From the NCBI GenBank assembly GCA_002433335.1, contig DJHY01000080.1:556-6114 (forward strand): a stretch of DNA of 5,559 nucleotides, read 5' to 3'. The notes under the pieces were generated by a model. That model saw only the letters and a list, made by a program, of their open reading frames with translations, was not told the origin of the DNA and did not search any database. Shown here piece by piece: positions 1-5,559 of this stretch. The translations under genes were made by a program, and so were the position numbers. Every line of letters starts with the position of its first letter. Position 1 is the first letter of the stretch. This DNA comes from Rhodospirillaceae bacterium UBA6608 (GTDB taxonomy: Bacteria > Pseudomonadota > Alphaproteobacteria > Rhodospirillales_A > Casp-alpha2).

Positions 1-1215
1 GGCCAGCCCCAGGGCGCAGGGGCAGGTGATGATCAAGACCGCGACGGCGGTCATCAGCGCGCGTTCCCAATCGCCGGTCGCGACCAGCCAGCCGATGAAG
101 GTGCCGGCGGCCAGGATGTGTACGGTCGGGGCATAGATGCGCGCCGCCCGATCGGCCAGGCGCACGTATTTAGCGCGGCCCTGTTCGGCGGCTTCCATCA
201 GGCGCACGATCTCGGCCAGCAGGGTGTTTTCACCGGCGGCGGTCACGCGCACCTCGACCGGGGCCGACAGGTTCAGGGTCCCGGCATAGACCGGATCGCC
301 AGAATTGACCGCACGCGGCAGGCTTTCACCCGTGACCAGCGAGGTATCCAGGTCGGTCACGCCGGTCGCGATTTCGCCGTCGGCGGGCAGGCGCTCGCCC
401 GCAGCCACGGCCAGGATCATGCCGGGTTGGATATCGTCGGTGGCGATGGCGCGGCGTTTGCCGTCGGGCTCGATCACCATGGCGGTCGCGGCCCGCAGGC
501 CGAGCAGGCGCGTTGCCGCCGACCGGGCCTTGTTGCGTGCCCGGCGATCCAGGTAACGCCCGATCAACAGGAAGAACAGCAAGGTCACCGAAGCGTCGAA
601 ATAGGCGTGCTCGGCCCCCTTCATGGTTTGTTGCAGGCTCATCCCCGCGGCCAGGATCACGGCCAGGGAAATCGGCACATCCATGTTCAGGGCGCGCGAC
701 GACAAAGCCGCCGCCGCCGAGCGAAAGAACGGCATCCCGGCATAGACCACGGCGGGCAGGGCGATCAGCGCCGAGACCCAATGGAACAGGTCGCGGGTCG
801 CGTCGCCCATGCCGGAAAAATGCCCGGACCAGACCGAAACCGACAGCAGCATAACGTTGGCCGCCGCGAACCCGGCCACGGCCATGGCTTTCAGTAGGCG
901 TTTGTCCTCGGCCTCACCGCCGTCTTTCAGGGCTTCGGGGTCGAAGGCACGGGCCGGAAAGCCCAGGCCGGTGACGGTGTCGGTGATGGTGTCGGGATCG
1001 GTCTGCCCCGGCAGCCAATCGACCCGCAGGCGCTTGGTCGACAGATTGACCCGCGACGAAACCACGCCCGGCGTTTGCGCCAGGGTGCCTTCGATACGTT
1101 TGATGCAACCCGCGCAATGGACGTTTTCGACCATCAGGTGGAGCGTTTCCGGCTGTGCCGACGATCCGGGGTGCGGCGCGGCCGATGAGATCTGCACGGC
1201 TGCGGTCTGGTTCAT
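1..1215 (-). CDS. ccoI: CcoI/FixI, copper-transporting P1B-type ATPase of cbb3 oxidase assembly (3' end beyond window)
   Basis: The frame read leftward from the ATG at 1215 stays open for 405 codons to the window edge, so the C-terminal part is missing. Visible in order: an N-terminal heavy-metal-associated domain with the copper-binding motif HCAGC (Cys34, Cys37); membrane segments near residues 107-127, 146-163, 182-200 and 206-221; an actuator domain with GERLPADGE (about 273-281) and the phosphatase loop TGES (295-298); two further hydrophobic stretches near 364-380 and 386-397; and the transmembrane metal-binding motif CPC (398-400). The phosphorylation motif DKTGT would be expected just past the edge. 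In the family, CcoI is an inner-membrane ATPase that moves copper for the CuB site of CcoN. The start overlaps the ccoH stop as ATGA and follows a GGAGG. The run AANVMLLSVSVWSG is typical of CcoI/FixI rather than general CopA pumps, and the gene neighbours agree. Confidence 0.96.
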   Translation of the reverse strand, partial: MNQTAAVQISSAAPHPGSSAQPETLHLMVENVHCAGCIKRIEGTLAQTPGVVSSRVNLSTKRLRVDWLPGQTDPDTITDTVTGLGFPARAFDPEALKDGGEAEDKRLLKAMAVAGFAAANVMLLSVSVWSGHFSGMGDATRDLFHWVSALIALPAVVYAGMPFFRSAAAALSSRALNMDVPISLAVILAAGMSLQQTMKGAEHAYFDASVTLLFFLLIGRYLDRRARNKARSAATRLLGLRAATAMVIEPDGKRRAIATDDIQPGMILAVAAGERLPADGEIATGVTDLDTSLVTGESLPRAVNSGDPVYAGTLNLSAPVEVRVTAAGENTLLAEIVRLMEAAEQGRAKYVRLADRAARIYAPTVHILAAGTFIGWLVATGDWERALMTAVAVLIITCPCALGLA

Positions 1216-1754
1216 TTCGTGCCTCCGGCCTGAACCTCGTGTTGCATGTGATAGGAACGGCCATCCTCGGCCTGAACCTTGATCAAGACTTCCCAGCGGC
1301 CCAAAGCCGACAGGCGAACCAGCGCGCCGTAAAGGCCGGGGCGTTCTTCGTCCATGGCGGTATCGACCGTCAGCCCTTCGCCAACCGGGCGGCTGAGGAC
1401 GGCGGTTACCTTCATGCCTGTCAGCGGCTTGCCGTCGGGGCCGGTCATGACCAGGGTCAGGACCCGGCCCTTGGGCGTCGGTGCGCCTAGGCCGACCCGG
1501 GAATGCCAGCCCATGGCTTCCTGCCGGGCCGCGCTTTCCAGGGTTTGGTTGTAGTCGCGGCCTTCCTCGAAGGCATGCTGCGTGGTCAGGCCCGGCCAGG
1601 TCGACAAGGCGAAGTAGACGAACACCAGATTGACCGCGATGACCACGCCGAAAAACGCGACCATGCCGATCAGAACCGTCCGGCCCGTGATAGGCTTTCC
1701 GCCGGGATTATACGGCGGCTGGTCGTAGGGCCGGCTCGCTTCGGTTTGGCTCAC
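1212..1754 (-). CDS. ccoH: CcoH/FixH, cbb3 oxidase assembly protein
   Basis: This 180-residue protein of the FixH family has a short cytoplasmic N-terminus, one membrane helix at about residues 26-50, and a periplasmic domain. The family signature follows the helix: STWPGLTTQHAFEEGRDYNQ (about 51-70), with a weaker match to FixH-type beta-rich sequence through residue 176. CcoH is known as a single-span membrane factor that associates with the cbb3 complex and is needed to assemble or stabilise it; it carries no cofactor motif. The start is GTG, chosen because it gives a 4-base GTGA overlap with the ccoG stop and leaves a complete N-terminus and helix. No strong Shine-Dalgarno is visible just upstream, so expression probably depends on translation of ccoG. 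The 3' end overlaps ccoI by 4 bases. Confidence 0.95.
   Translation of the reverse strand: MSQTEASRPYDQPPYNPGGKPITGRTVLIGMVAFFGVVIAVNLVFVYFALSTWPGLTTQHAFEEGRDYNQTLESAARQEAMGWHSRVGLGAPTPKGRVLTLVMTGPDGKPLTGMKVTAVLSRPVGEGLTVDTAMDEERPGLYGALVRLSALGRWEVLIKVQAEDGRSYHMQHEVQAGGTK
1222..1226 (-). promoter_or_regulatory. ribosome binding site of ccoI, inside ccoH
   Basis: GGAGG lies six bases before the ccoI ATG and within the last codons of ccoH. It supports the 1215 start and, together with the ATGA overlap, suggests translational coupling of ccoH and ccoI. Confidence 0.8.
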
Positions 1755-3256
1755 TTCTCGGGTCCCCGGAACAGGCTGTTATAGGTCGCGGTCTGGCCGG
1801 TGTTGATTTCCTCGAGCACGAACCGCAGGTTGGCCGAGGCCTCCTTGAGCGTGCCCGGCGGCACGGTGACCAGCAGGCGGAACGACTGCAGGCGGTCCGG
1901 CTTGACCGTGAAGTAAGGATGCGGGCTGTCGCCCATGTCTTCGGAGCCCACGACCTTGAGCTTGACGCCGGGCAAGCCGGTGGCGGCCAGGGTCAGGGTG
2001 CGTTGTTCGCGGGCTTTGTTCAAAATCTTGAACGTATAACCGTTGCGCAGGCTGCCGTCGGACAGGGTCGTGTACAGCGGATTGCGGTCGCGGATCACGT
2101 TGATGTCCAGATCGGCGCGGGTCAGCAGGACGTAGAGCATGCCCAGGCCGATCAGGCCCCAGGCGGCGAGATAGAACAGGGTGCGCGGCCGGAACAGGCG
2201 CAGCTTGGCTTCCTTGCCTTCGCGGCGACGCAGGTCGTTGGCGACGGAATCGTAGTCGATCAGGCCACGGGGGCGGCCGATCTTGCCCATCACGTCGTCA
2301 CAAGCGTCGATGCACAGCGCACAGGTGATGCATTCCAACTGCTGGCCGTCGCGGATGTCGATCCCCATGGGGCAGACGACGACGCAGGCCTTGCAGTCGA
2401 TGCAATCGCCGCGCTGCGACCAATCGGCGTTCTTCTCGAACGGTCGGCGCGGCTCGCCCCGGTCGACGCGATAGGTCACGGTCAGGGACTCTTCGTCCAT
2501 CATCGCGGCCTGAATGCGGGGCCAGGGGCACATGTAGGTACAGACCTGTTCGCGCATCAGGCCACCGAGCGAGAATGTGGTGAAGGTCAGCACGCCGACG
2601 GTGGCATAGGCCACGGTGTCGGCCTGTCCGGTAAACAGATCGGTGAACAGGGTCGGGGCATCGGCGAAATAGAACACCCAGGCACCGCCGGTACCCATGG
2701 CGATGACCATCCAGATTGCGAACTTGGTCACCCGCTTGGTGAATTTGGAGGCCGACATCGGCTCTTTGTCCAAGCGGATGCGGGCACTGCGGTCGCCTTC
2801 GACCAGGCGCTCGACCCAGATGAACAGGTCGGTCCAAACCGTCTGCGGACAGGTGTAGCCGCACCAGGCTCGCCCGACGACCGAGGTGATCAGGAACAGA
2901 CCGAGCCCGGCCATGATCAATAGCCCCGCGATGTAATAGAATTCCTGGGGCCAGATTTCGATGAAGAAGAAGTAGAAGCGGCGGCCGGGGATATCGACCA
3001 GAACCGCCTGGTCAGGGGCGCCCGGTCCCCGATCCCAGCGCAGCCAGGGGGTGATGTAGTAGACGCCCAGCGTCAACGCCATCACCCACCATTTGAAGGA
3101 TCGGAAGAACCCGTGGGTGCGCCGCGGATGAATTTTTTTCCGCGGCGCGTAAAGGGGAGGCCTGGAGTCCTTTTTGTTGACGGCTTCGACGTCATAGGCG
3201 TTGGGATCAGCGGCCTCGGCCGCTTGATCCAACGTAGAGGTACCCGTACTGCGCAT
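1751..3256 (-). CDS. ccoG: CcoG/FixG/RdxA, polyferredoxin membrane protein, cupric reductase of cbb3 biogenesis
   Basis: This 501-residue protein is of usual length for the family. Hydrophobic segments lie near residues 56-71, 107-128, 178-197, 216-235 and 359-377. Conserved membrane cysteine pairs occur as WCGYTCPQTVW (Cys132, Cys136) and CTYMCPWPR (Cys239, Cys243). A double 4Fe-4S ferredoxin region follows, with Cys285, 288, 291 and 295 and then Cys309, 312, 315 and 319. The C-terminal part (about 385-501) is the immunoglobulin-like FixG domain. Family work links CcoG to reduction of Cu(II) to Cu(I) for the copper route to CcoN, which fits its position beside ccoI. The start at 3256 is the furthest upstream one possible because the preceding in-frame codon is a TGA stop. 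A weak GGGG Shine-Dalgarno sits 8 bases upstream. The variable first 30 residues precede the conserved PLYAPRKKIHPRR entry motif. Confidence 0.97.
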   Translation of the reverse strand: MRSTGTSTLDQAAEAADPNAYDVEAVNKKDSRPPLYAPRKKIHPRRTHGFFRSFKWWVMALTLGVYYITPWLRWDRGPGAPDQAVLVDIPGRRFYFFFIEIWPQEFYYIAGLLIMAGLGLFLITSVVGRAWCGYTCPQTVWTDLFIWVERLVEGDRSARIRLDKEPMSASKFTKRVTKFAIWMVIAMGTGGAWVFYFADAPTLFTDLFTGQADTVAYATVGVLTFTTFSLGGLMREQVCTYMCPWPRIQAAMMDEESLTVTYRVDRGEPRRPFEKNADWSQRGDCIDCKACVVVCPMGIDIRDGQQLECITCALCIDACDDVMGKIGRPRGLIDYDSVANDLRRREGKEAKLRLFRPRTLFYLAAWGLIGLGMLYVLLTRADLDINVIRDRNPLYTTLSDGSLRNGYTFKILNKAREQRTLTLAATGLPGVKLKVVGSEDMGDSPHPYFTVKPDRLQSFRLLVTVPPGTLKEASANLRFVLEEINTGQTATYNSLFRGPEK

Positions 3257-3274
3257 TCATTTTACCCCAAGGCT

Positions 3275-3291
3275 CGGCCTCCCCCAGGCCG
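3275..3291 (-). promoter_or_regulatory. perfect 6-bp hairpin in the ccoP-ccoG spacer
   Basis: The only spacer of any size in the window (3257-3313) contains a perfect inverted repeat, CGGCCT and AGGCCG, separated by five bases that read GGGGG on the transcribed strand. In the mRNA it would form a short GC-rich stem-loop between the structural genes (NOQP) and the assembly genes (GHI). It is not followed by a run of U, so it is not a standard intrinsic terminator. It might act as a processing or stability element, or as a weak attenuator that lowers ccoGHI relative to ccoNOQP. That role is inference, and in GC-rich DNA a 6-bp stem can arise by chance. Confidence 0.4.
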
Positions 3292-3313
3292 GGTGATCCC
3301 CCTTCGATTGCTG

Positions 3314-4186
3314 TTACTTGCCGCCGCCCAGCGAGTGGACGTAGATGGCAAGCTGCTTGACGGTGGCTTCGTCCAGGTGACGACCCCAGGCCGGCATCAC
3401 GCCCCGGCGGCTGTTGGTCACCGTTTCGACGATGGTCGCCTTGTCCCCGCCATAGAGCCAGATGTTGTTGTTCAGCGCCGGAGCCCCGAACTCGGCATTG
3501 CCCTGGCCGTTGTCGCCATGGCAGGCGGTGCAGTTGTCGGCGAACACCGTCTTGCCGCGCGCGGCGGCGGTGCTGTCGGCGGACTGGCCGGACAGCGACA
3601 GGACGTATTCGGCGACGTCGTTGATCTGCGCCTTTTCGAGGATGCCGTCCTTGCCGAATGCGGGCATGTCGGACTGACGGGCGTTTTCGTCCTCGGTGTT
3701 GCGGATGCCGTGCATGATCGTATAGCCGATCGCGTCGACGGTGCCGCCCCAGATCCATTCGTCGTCGTTCAGGTTGGGGAACCCGGCGAAGCCCTGCGCG
3801 CCCGAGCCGTGGCACTGCGAACAGTTGACGGCAAAGGCGGACCGGCCGCCGGCCAGCGCGAATTCACGCAGGTTGTCATTGGTGCGGATCTGTTCGAGGG
3901 ACGATTTCTCGATCTCGGCCAGATGCCCCTTCATGGCTTCCTTGTTGCTGACGATGTCGGCTTCGACCACGGCGCGGGACGAATAACCGAACATCCCCTT
4001 GGTGTAGGTCGAGACCAGCGGCCAGGCCGGGTAAACCACCCAGTAGCCGATGGACCACAGGACGCAGGCCCAGAAAATCCATTGCCACCAGCGGGGCAGG
4101 GGATTGTCCAACTCGCGGATGCCGTCCCATTCGTGGCCGGTCGTATCGATACCGGTGAAGTCGTCCACATGACGTTGATCAGACAT
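3314..4186 (-). CDS. ccoP: CcoP/FixP, diheme c-type cytochrome subunit of cbb3 oxidase
   Basis: This 290-residue protein has the full CcoP layout. The cytoplasmic N-terminus ends in the family motif of the type HEWDGIRELDNPLPRWW (18-34), followed by one membrane helix at about 35-55 and a periplasmic linker. Two cytochrome c domains follow: heme 1 at CSQCH (122-126) with a likely axial Met174 in DMPAF, and heme 2 at CTACH (219-223) with likely axial Met264 in VMPAWG. CcoP accepts electrons from soluble or membrane cytochrome c and passes them towards CcoO and CcoN. A strong AAGGAGG lies 8 bases before the ATG, inside the end of ccoQ, and only three bases separate the ccoQ stop from this start, so the two are probably coupled in translation. 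No key residue is missing. Confidence 0.98.
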   Translation of the reverse strand: MSDQRHVDDFTGIDTTGHEWDGIRELDNPLPRWWQWIFWACVLWSIGYWVVYPAWPLVSTYTKGMFGYSSRAVVEADIVSNKEAMKGHLAEIEKSSLEQIRTNDNLREFALAGGRSAFAVNCSQCHGSGAQGFAGFPNLNDDEWIWGGTVDAIGYTIMHGIRNTEDENARQSDMPAFGKDGILEKAQINDVAEYVLSLSGQSADSTAAARGKTVFADNCTACHGDNGQGNAEFGAPALNNNIWLYGGDKATIVETVTNSRRGVMPAWGRHLDEATVKQLAIYVHSLGGGK

Positions 4187-4189
4187 GGT

Positions 4190-4354
4190 TCAGTCCTCCT
4201 TGAACGGGATGTGCGCGGCGTCGTTGAACTTTTTCTTGGCGCCGGGCCGGAAGGCATAGACGAGCACGCCGAAGAACAGGACCGACAGATAGACCAGGCC
4301 CCAGGTTTCGGCGAAGTAGGCGACTTGTTCGAAAGTCATACCGTTGGATTCCAT
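4190..4354 (-). CDS. ccoQ: CcoQ/FixQ, small membrane subunit of cbb3 oxidase
   Basis: This 54-residue gene sits between ccoO and ccoP. The product begins MESNGMTFEQVAYFAETWGL, continues through one membrane helix at about residues 18-34, and ends in a charged tail with the RPGAKKKF stretch typical of CcoQ. CcoQ has no cofactor; in studied bacteria it stabilises the CcoP-containing complex and can modulate activity under oxygen. The start at 4354 has an AGGAGG five bases upstream that overlaps the ccoO stop codon. A second Met at residue 6 is a less likely start, as it would lose this spacing. Position, size and composition make the call firm although the sequence is short and variable in the family. 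Confidence 0.95.
   Translation of the reverse strand: MESNGMTFEQVAYFAETWGLVYLSVLFFGVLVYAFRPGAKKKFNDAAHIPFKED
4195..4201 (-). promoter_or_regulatory. ribosome binding site of ccoP, inside ccoQ
   Basis: AAGGAGG lies eight bases before the ccoP ATG. The same bases encode the Lys-Glu and part of the following Asp at the very end of CcoQ. It fixes the ccoP start and ties its translation to ccoQ. Confidence 0.85.
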
Positions 4355-4359
4355 GGCGA

Positions 4360-4365
4360 CCTCCT
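4360..4365 (-). promoter_or_regulatory. ribosome binding site of ccoQ, overlapping the ccoO stop
   Basis: AGGAGG begins within the TAG stop of ccoO and lies five bases before the ccoQ ATG at 4354. It decides the start of this small gene in favour of Met1 over Met6. Confidence 0.85.
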
Positions 4366-5089
4366 AGCGGTAGTTTTCTTCGGCCTTATAGGCCTTGAAG
4401 TCGACCATGGTGCCCAGCACCTGGAGATAGGCGATCAGGGCGTCCAGTTCCGTCGGCGCGCCCGGATGGCCATCGAAGTCGCGGGCCTGTGCGCCGGGAT
4501 AGCGCTTCTGCAGGCCTTCGACGCCGTCGGAGTCCGGATTGACCTGGGCCAGGATGTCGGCCTTGGCGGCGGCGATCATGTCGTCGTCGTAAGGCACGCC
4601 GATCATCTTGTTGGCGGTCAGGTGGTCTTCGATATCCTTGAACTTGAGCGGCGTCTTCGCCAGGAACGGATAGCCCGGCATGATCGATTCCGGCACCACG
4701 GAGCGCGGATCGTGCATGTGGGTGCGGTGCCATTCGTCGGAATACTTGCCGCCGACCCGCGCCAGGTCGGGGCCCGTGCGCTTGGAGCCCCACTGGAACG
4801 GGTGGTCGTACATGCTTTCCGCCGCCAGGGAGTAGTGGCCGTAGCGTTCCACTTCGTCACGGAACGGACGGACCATCTGGCTGTGGCAGTTGTAGCAGCC
4901 CTCGCGGACGTAGATATTCCGCCCGGCCAGTTCCAACGGGGAGTACGGGCGCACGCCCTTGACCTTCTCGATGGTGCTTTCCAGGTAGAACAGCGGCGAG
5001 ATTTCCACCAAACCGCCGATGGAGACCACGATCAGGATGCCGATGAGCATCAGGATCGAGTTCTTTTCAAGTTTCCCATGATCGAACAT
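4364..5089 (-). CDS. ccoO: CcoO/FixO, monoheme c-type cytochrome subunit of cbb3 oxidase
   Basis: This 241-residue protein is of normal family length. It has an N-terminal membrane anchor at about residues 11-29 and a periplasmic cytochrome c domain. The heme c site is CYNCH (65-69) within the conserved [20 protein letters not shown] run, and Met137 in SIMPGYP is the expected second axial ligand. The [19 protein letters not shown] stretch (106-124) is also characteristic. CcoO relays electrons from CcoP to the heme b of CcoN and forms part of the core dimer needed for stability. AAGGAG lies 8 bases upstream of the ATG, which is 26 bases after the ccoN stop. The gene ends in TAG, which overlaps the ccoQ ribosome binding site. 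Confidence 0.98.
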   Translation of the reverse strand: MFDHGKLEKNSILMLIGILIVVSIGGLVEISPLFYLESTIEKVKGVRPYSPLELAGRNIYVREGCYNCHSQMVRPFRDEVERYGHYSLAAESMYDHPFQWGSKRTGPDLARVGGKYSDEWHRTHMHDPRSVVPESIMPGYPFLAKTPLKFKDIEDHLTANKMIGVPYDDDMIAAAKADILAQVNPDSDGVEGLQKRYPGAQARDFDGHPGAPTELDALIAYLQVLGTMVDFKAYKAEENYR

Positions 5090-5097
5090 AGCGTTCT

Positions 5098-5103
5098 CTC
5101 CTT
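5098..5103 (-). promoter_or_regulatory. ribosome binding site of ccoO
   Basis: AAGGAG lies eight bases before the ccoO ATG, in the 26-base gap after the ccoN stop. No promoter-like or FNR/FixK-like site is visible in this gap, so ccoO is most likely transcribed with ccoN. Confidence 0.8.
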
Positions 5104-5115
5104 ACCGCGGCGGCG

Positions 5116-5559
5116 TTATTCGGCCGGAGCCGCAGAGGGGGCGGCCGGCGAGGTTTCGTAGGGGCGCTCGTCGCGGAGGCGACCCTTGGTGGTCTGATAG
5201 ACGTTCCAGGCCATCACCAGGCCGCCGGCCACGTACAGCACGCCGCCAAGGGCGCGGATGACGTAGAACGGATGCATGGCTTCGACCGTCTCGGCAAAGG
5301 AGTATTCCAGGAAGCCGAGCGCGTCATAGGCACGCCACATCAGGCCCTGCATGATCCCGGACACCCACATCGAGGCGGCGTAGAGCACGATGCCCACGGT
5401 CGCCAACCAGAAGTGGACCGAAACCAGACGCAGGGAGTACAGCCGCTCGGAGCCGAACATGCGCGGCGCCAAGAAGTAGATCGCGCCGAACGACACCATG
5501 CCGACCCAGCCCAGCGCACCGGAGTGCACGTGGCCGACGGTCCAGTCGGTGTAGTGCGA
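5116..5559 (-). CDS. ccoN: CcoN/FixN, catalytic heme-copper subunit I of cbb3 oxidase (5' part beyond window)
   Basis: Only the last 147 residues are present; the frame runs on past the right edge, so the start and most of the protein are outside. The visible part begins [18 protein letters not shown]. In this family the first His of the HVH motif (visible residue 10) binds high-spin heme b3 and the second (residue 12) binds low-spin heme b. The rest of that helix and two more hydrophobic helices follow, at about 46-73 and 98-122, then a short cytoplasmic tail rich in Ala, Pro and Glu. CcoN reduces oxygen to water and pumps protons across the inner membrane. The CuB histidines and the active-site tyrosine lie upstream and cannot be checked here. 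The stop is TAA, followed after 26 bases by ccoO. Confidence 0.97.
   Translation of the reverse strand, partial: SHYTDWTVGHVHSGALGWVGMVSFGAIYFLAPRMFGSERLYSLRLVSVHFWLATVGIVLYAASMWVSGIMQGLMWRAYDALGFLEYSFAETVEAMHPFYVIRALGGVLYVAGGLVMAWNVYQTTKGRLRDERPYETSPAAPSAAPAE

Noticed and set aside
118..897. 259-codon open frame on the plus strand opposite ccoI
   Set aside because: The minus strand encodes an unbroken P1B-ATPase here. The plus-strand product is rich in Gly, Arg, His and Gln with no recognisable domain.
1279..1286. TTGATCAA palindrome resembling an FNR/FixK half-site pair
   Set aside because: The FNR/FixK consensus needs four bases between TTGAT and ATCAA; here the halves run together. It lies inside ccoH coding sequence, not upstream of a gene. 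The expected oxygen-responsive site would be upstream of ccoN, outside the window.
1919..2923. 334-codon open frame on the plus strand opposite ccoG
   Set aside because: It is antisense to the conserved FixG cysteines and domains. The product is shadow-like in composition (rich in Gly, Ala, Asp, His and Gln) with no family motif.
3275..3291. Intrinsic terminator separating ccoNOQP from ccoGHI
   Set aside because: The stem is only 6 bp and is not followed by a U-run on the minus strand (the sequence continues AGCCTTGGGGTAAAAT), nor by a T-run on the plus strand. It is kept only as a possible processing or attenuating hairpin.
3113..5161. 682-codon open frame on the plus strand covering ccoP, ccoQ, ccoO and the end of ccoN
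   Set aside because: It is antisense to four recognisable genes. Its product is a low-complexity mix of Gly, Ala, Val, Asp and His with no domain or heme or metal motif. Long antisense frames are expected where G/C-biased third positions keep stops rare on the opposite strand.
1..5559. A previously undescribed system
   Set aside because: Every gene matches a well-known member of the cbb3 oxidase operon with its key residues intact, and no unexplained stretch longer than 57 bases remains.

Overview
The window is one tightly packed stretch of minus-strand genes. Read in the direction of transcription (high to low coordinates), it holds the end of ccoN, then ccoO, ccoQ, ccoP, ccoG, ccoH and the first part of ccoI. 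These are the structural genes of the cbb3-type cytochrome c oxidase (ccoNOQP, also called fixNOQP), followed by the genes for its assembly and copper supply (ccoGHI, also called fixGHI). ccoN is cut by the right edge and ccoI by the left edge. The usual last gene, ccoS, would lie to the left if present.

The DNA is GC-rich, with strong G/C preference at third codon positions. The single continuous NOQP-GHI order and the sequence style of CcoP, CcoQ and CcoH suggest an alphaproteobacterium, perhaps a Rhodospirillales-type organism. That placement is an inference from family resemblance and no species is claimed.

Layout: 5559-5116 ccoN C-terminus with the two heme-ligand histidines; 5089-4364 ccoO (monoheme c); 4354-4190 ccoQ (54 residues, a small membrane protein); 4186-3314 ccoP (diheme c); 3313-3257 a 57-base spacer with a small perfect hairpin; 3256-1751 ccoG (polyferredoxin, cupric reductase family); 1754-1212 ccoH (starts with GTG and overlaps ccoG by 4 bases); 1215-1 ccoI (copper P1B-ATPase, overlaps ccoH by 4 bases, open to the edge). 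Apart from the 57-base spacer, no gap exceeds 26 bases. Several Shine-Dalgarno sequences lie inside the end of the preceding gene.

How they work together: CcoN is the catalytic subunit (low-spin heme b, high-spin heme b3, CuB). CcoO and CcoP carry electrons from soluble or membrane cytochrome c through c-type hemes to CcoN, and CcoQ stabilises the complex. CcoG is thought to reduce Cu(II) to Cu(I), CcoI transports copper for the CuB site, and CcoH helps assemble the subunits. The enzyme supports respiration at very low oxygen.

I found no mobile element, CRISPR array, RNA gene or unknown system. This is a conventional, well-conserved locus, and the findings are small points of gene structure and expression.
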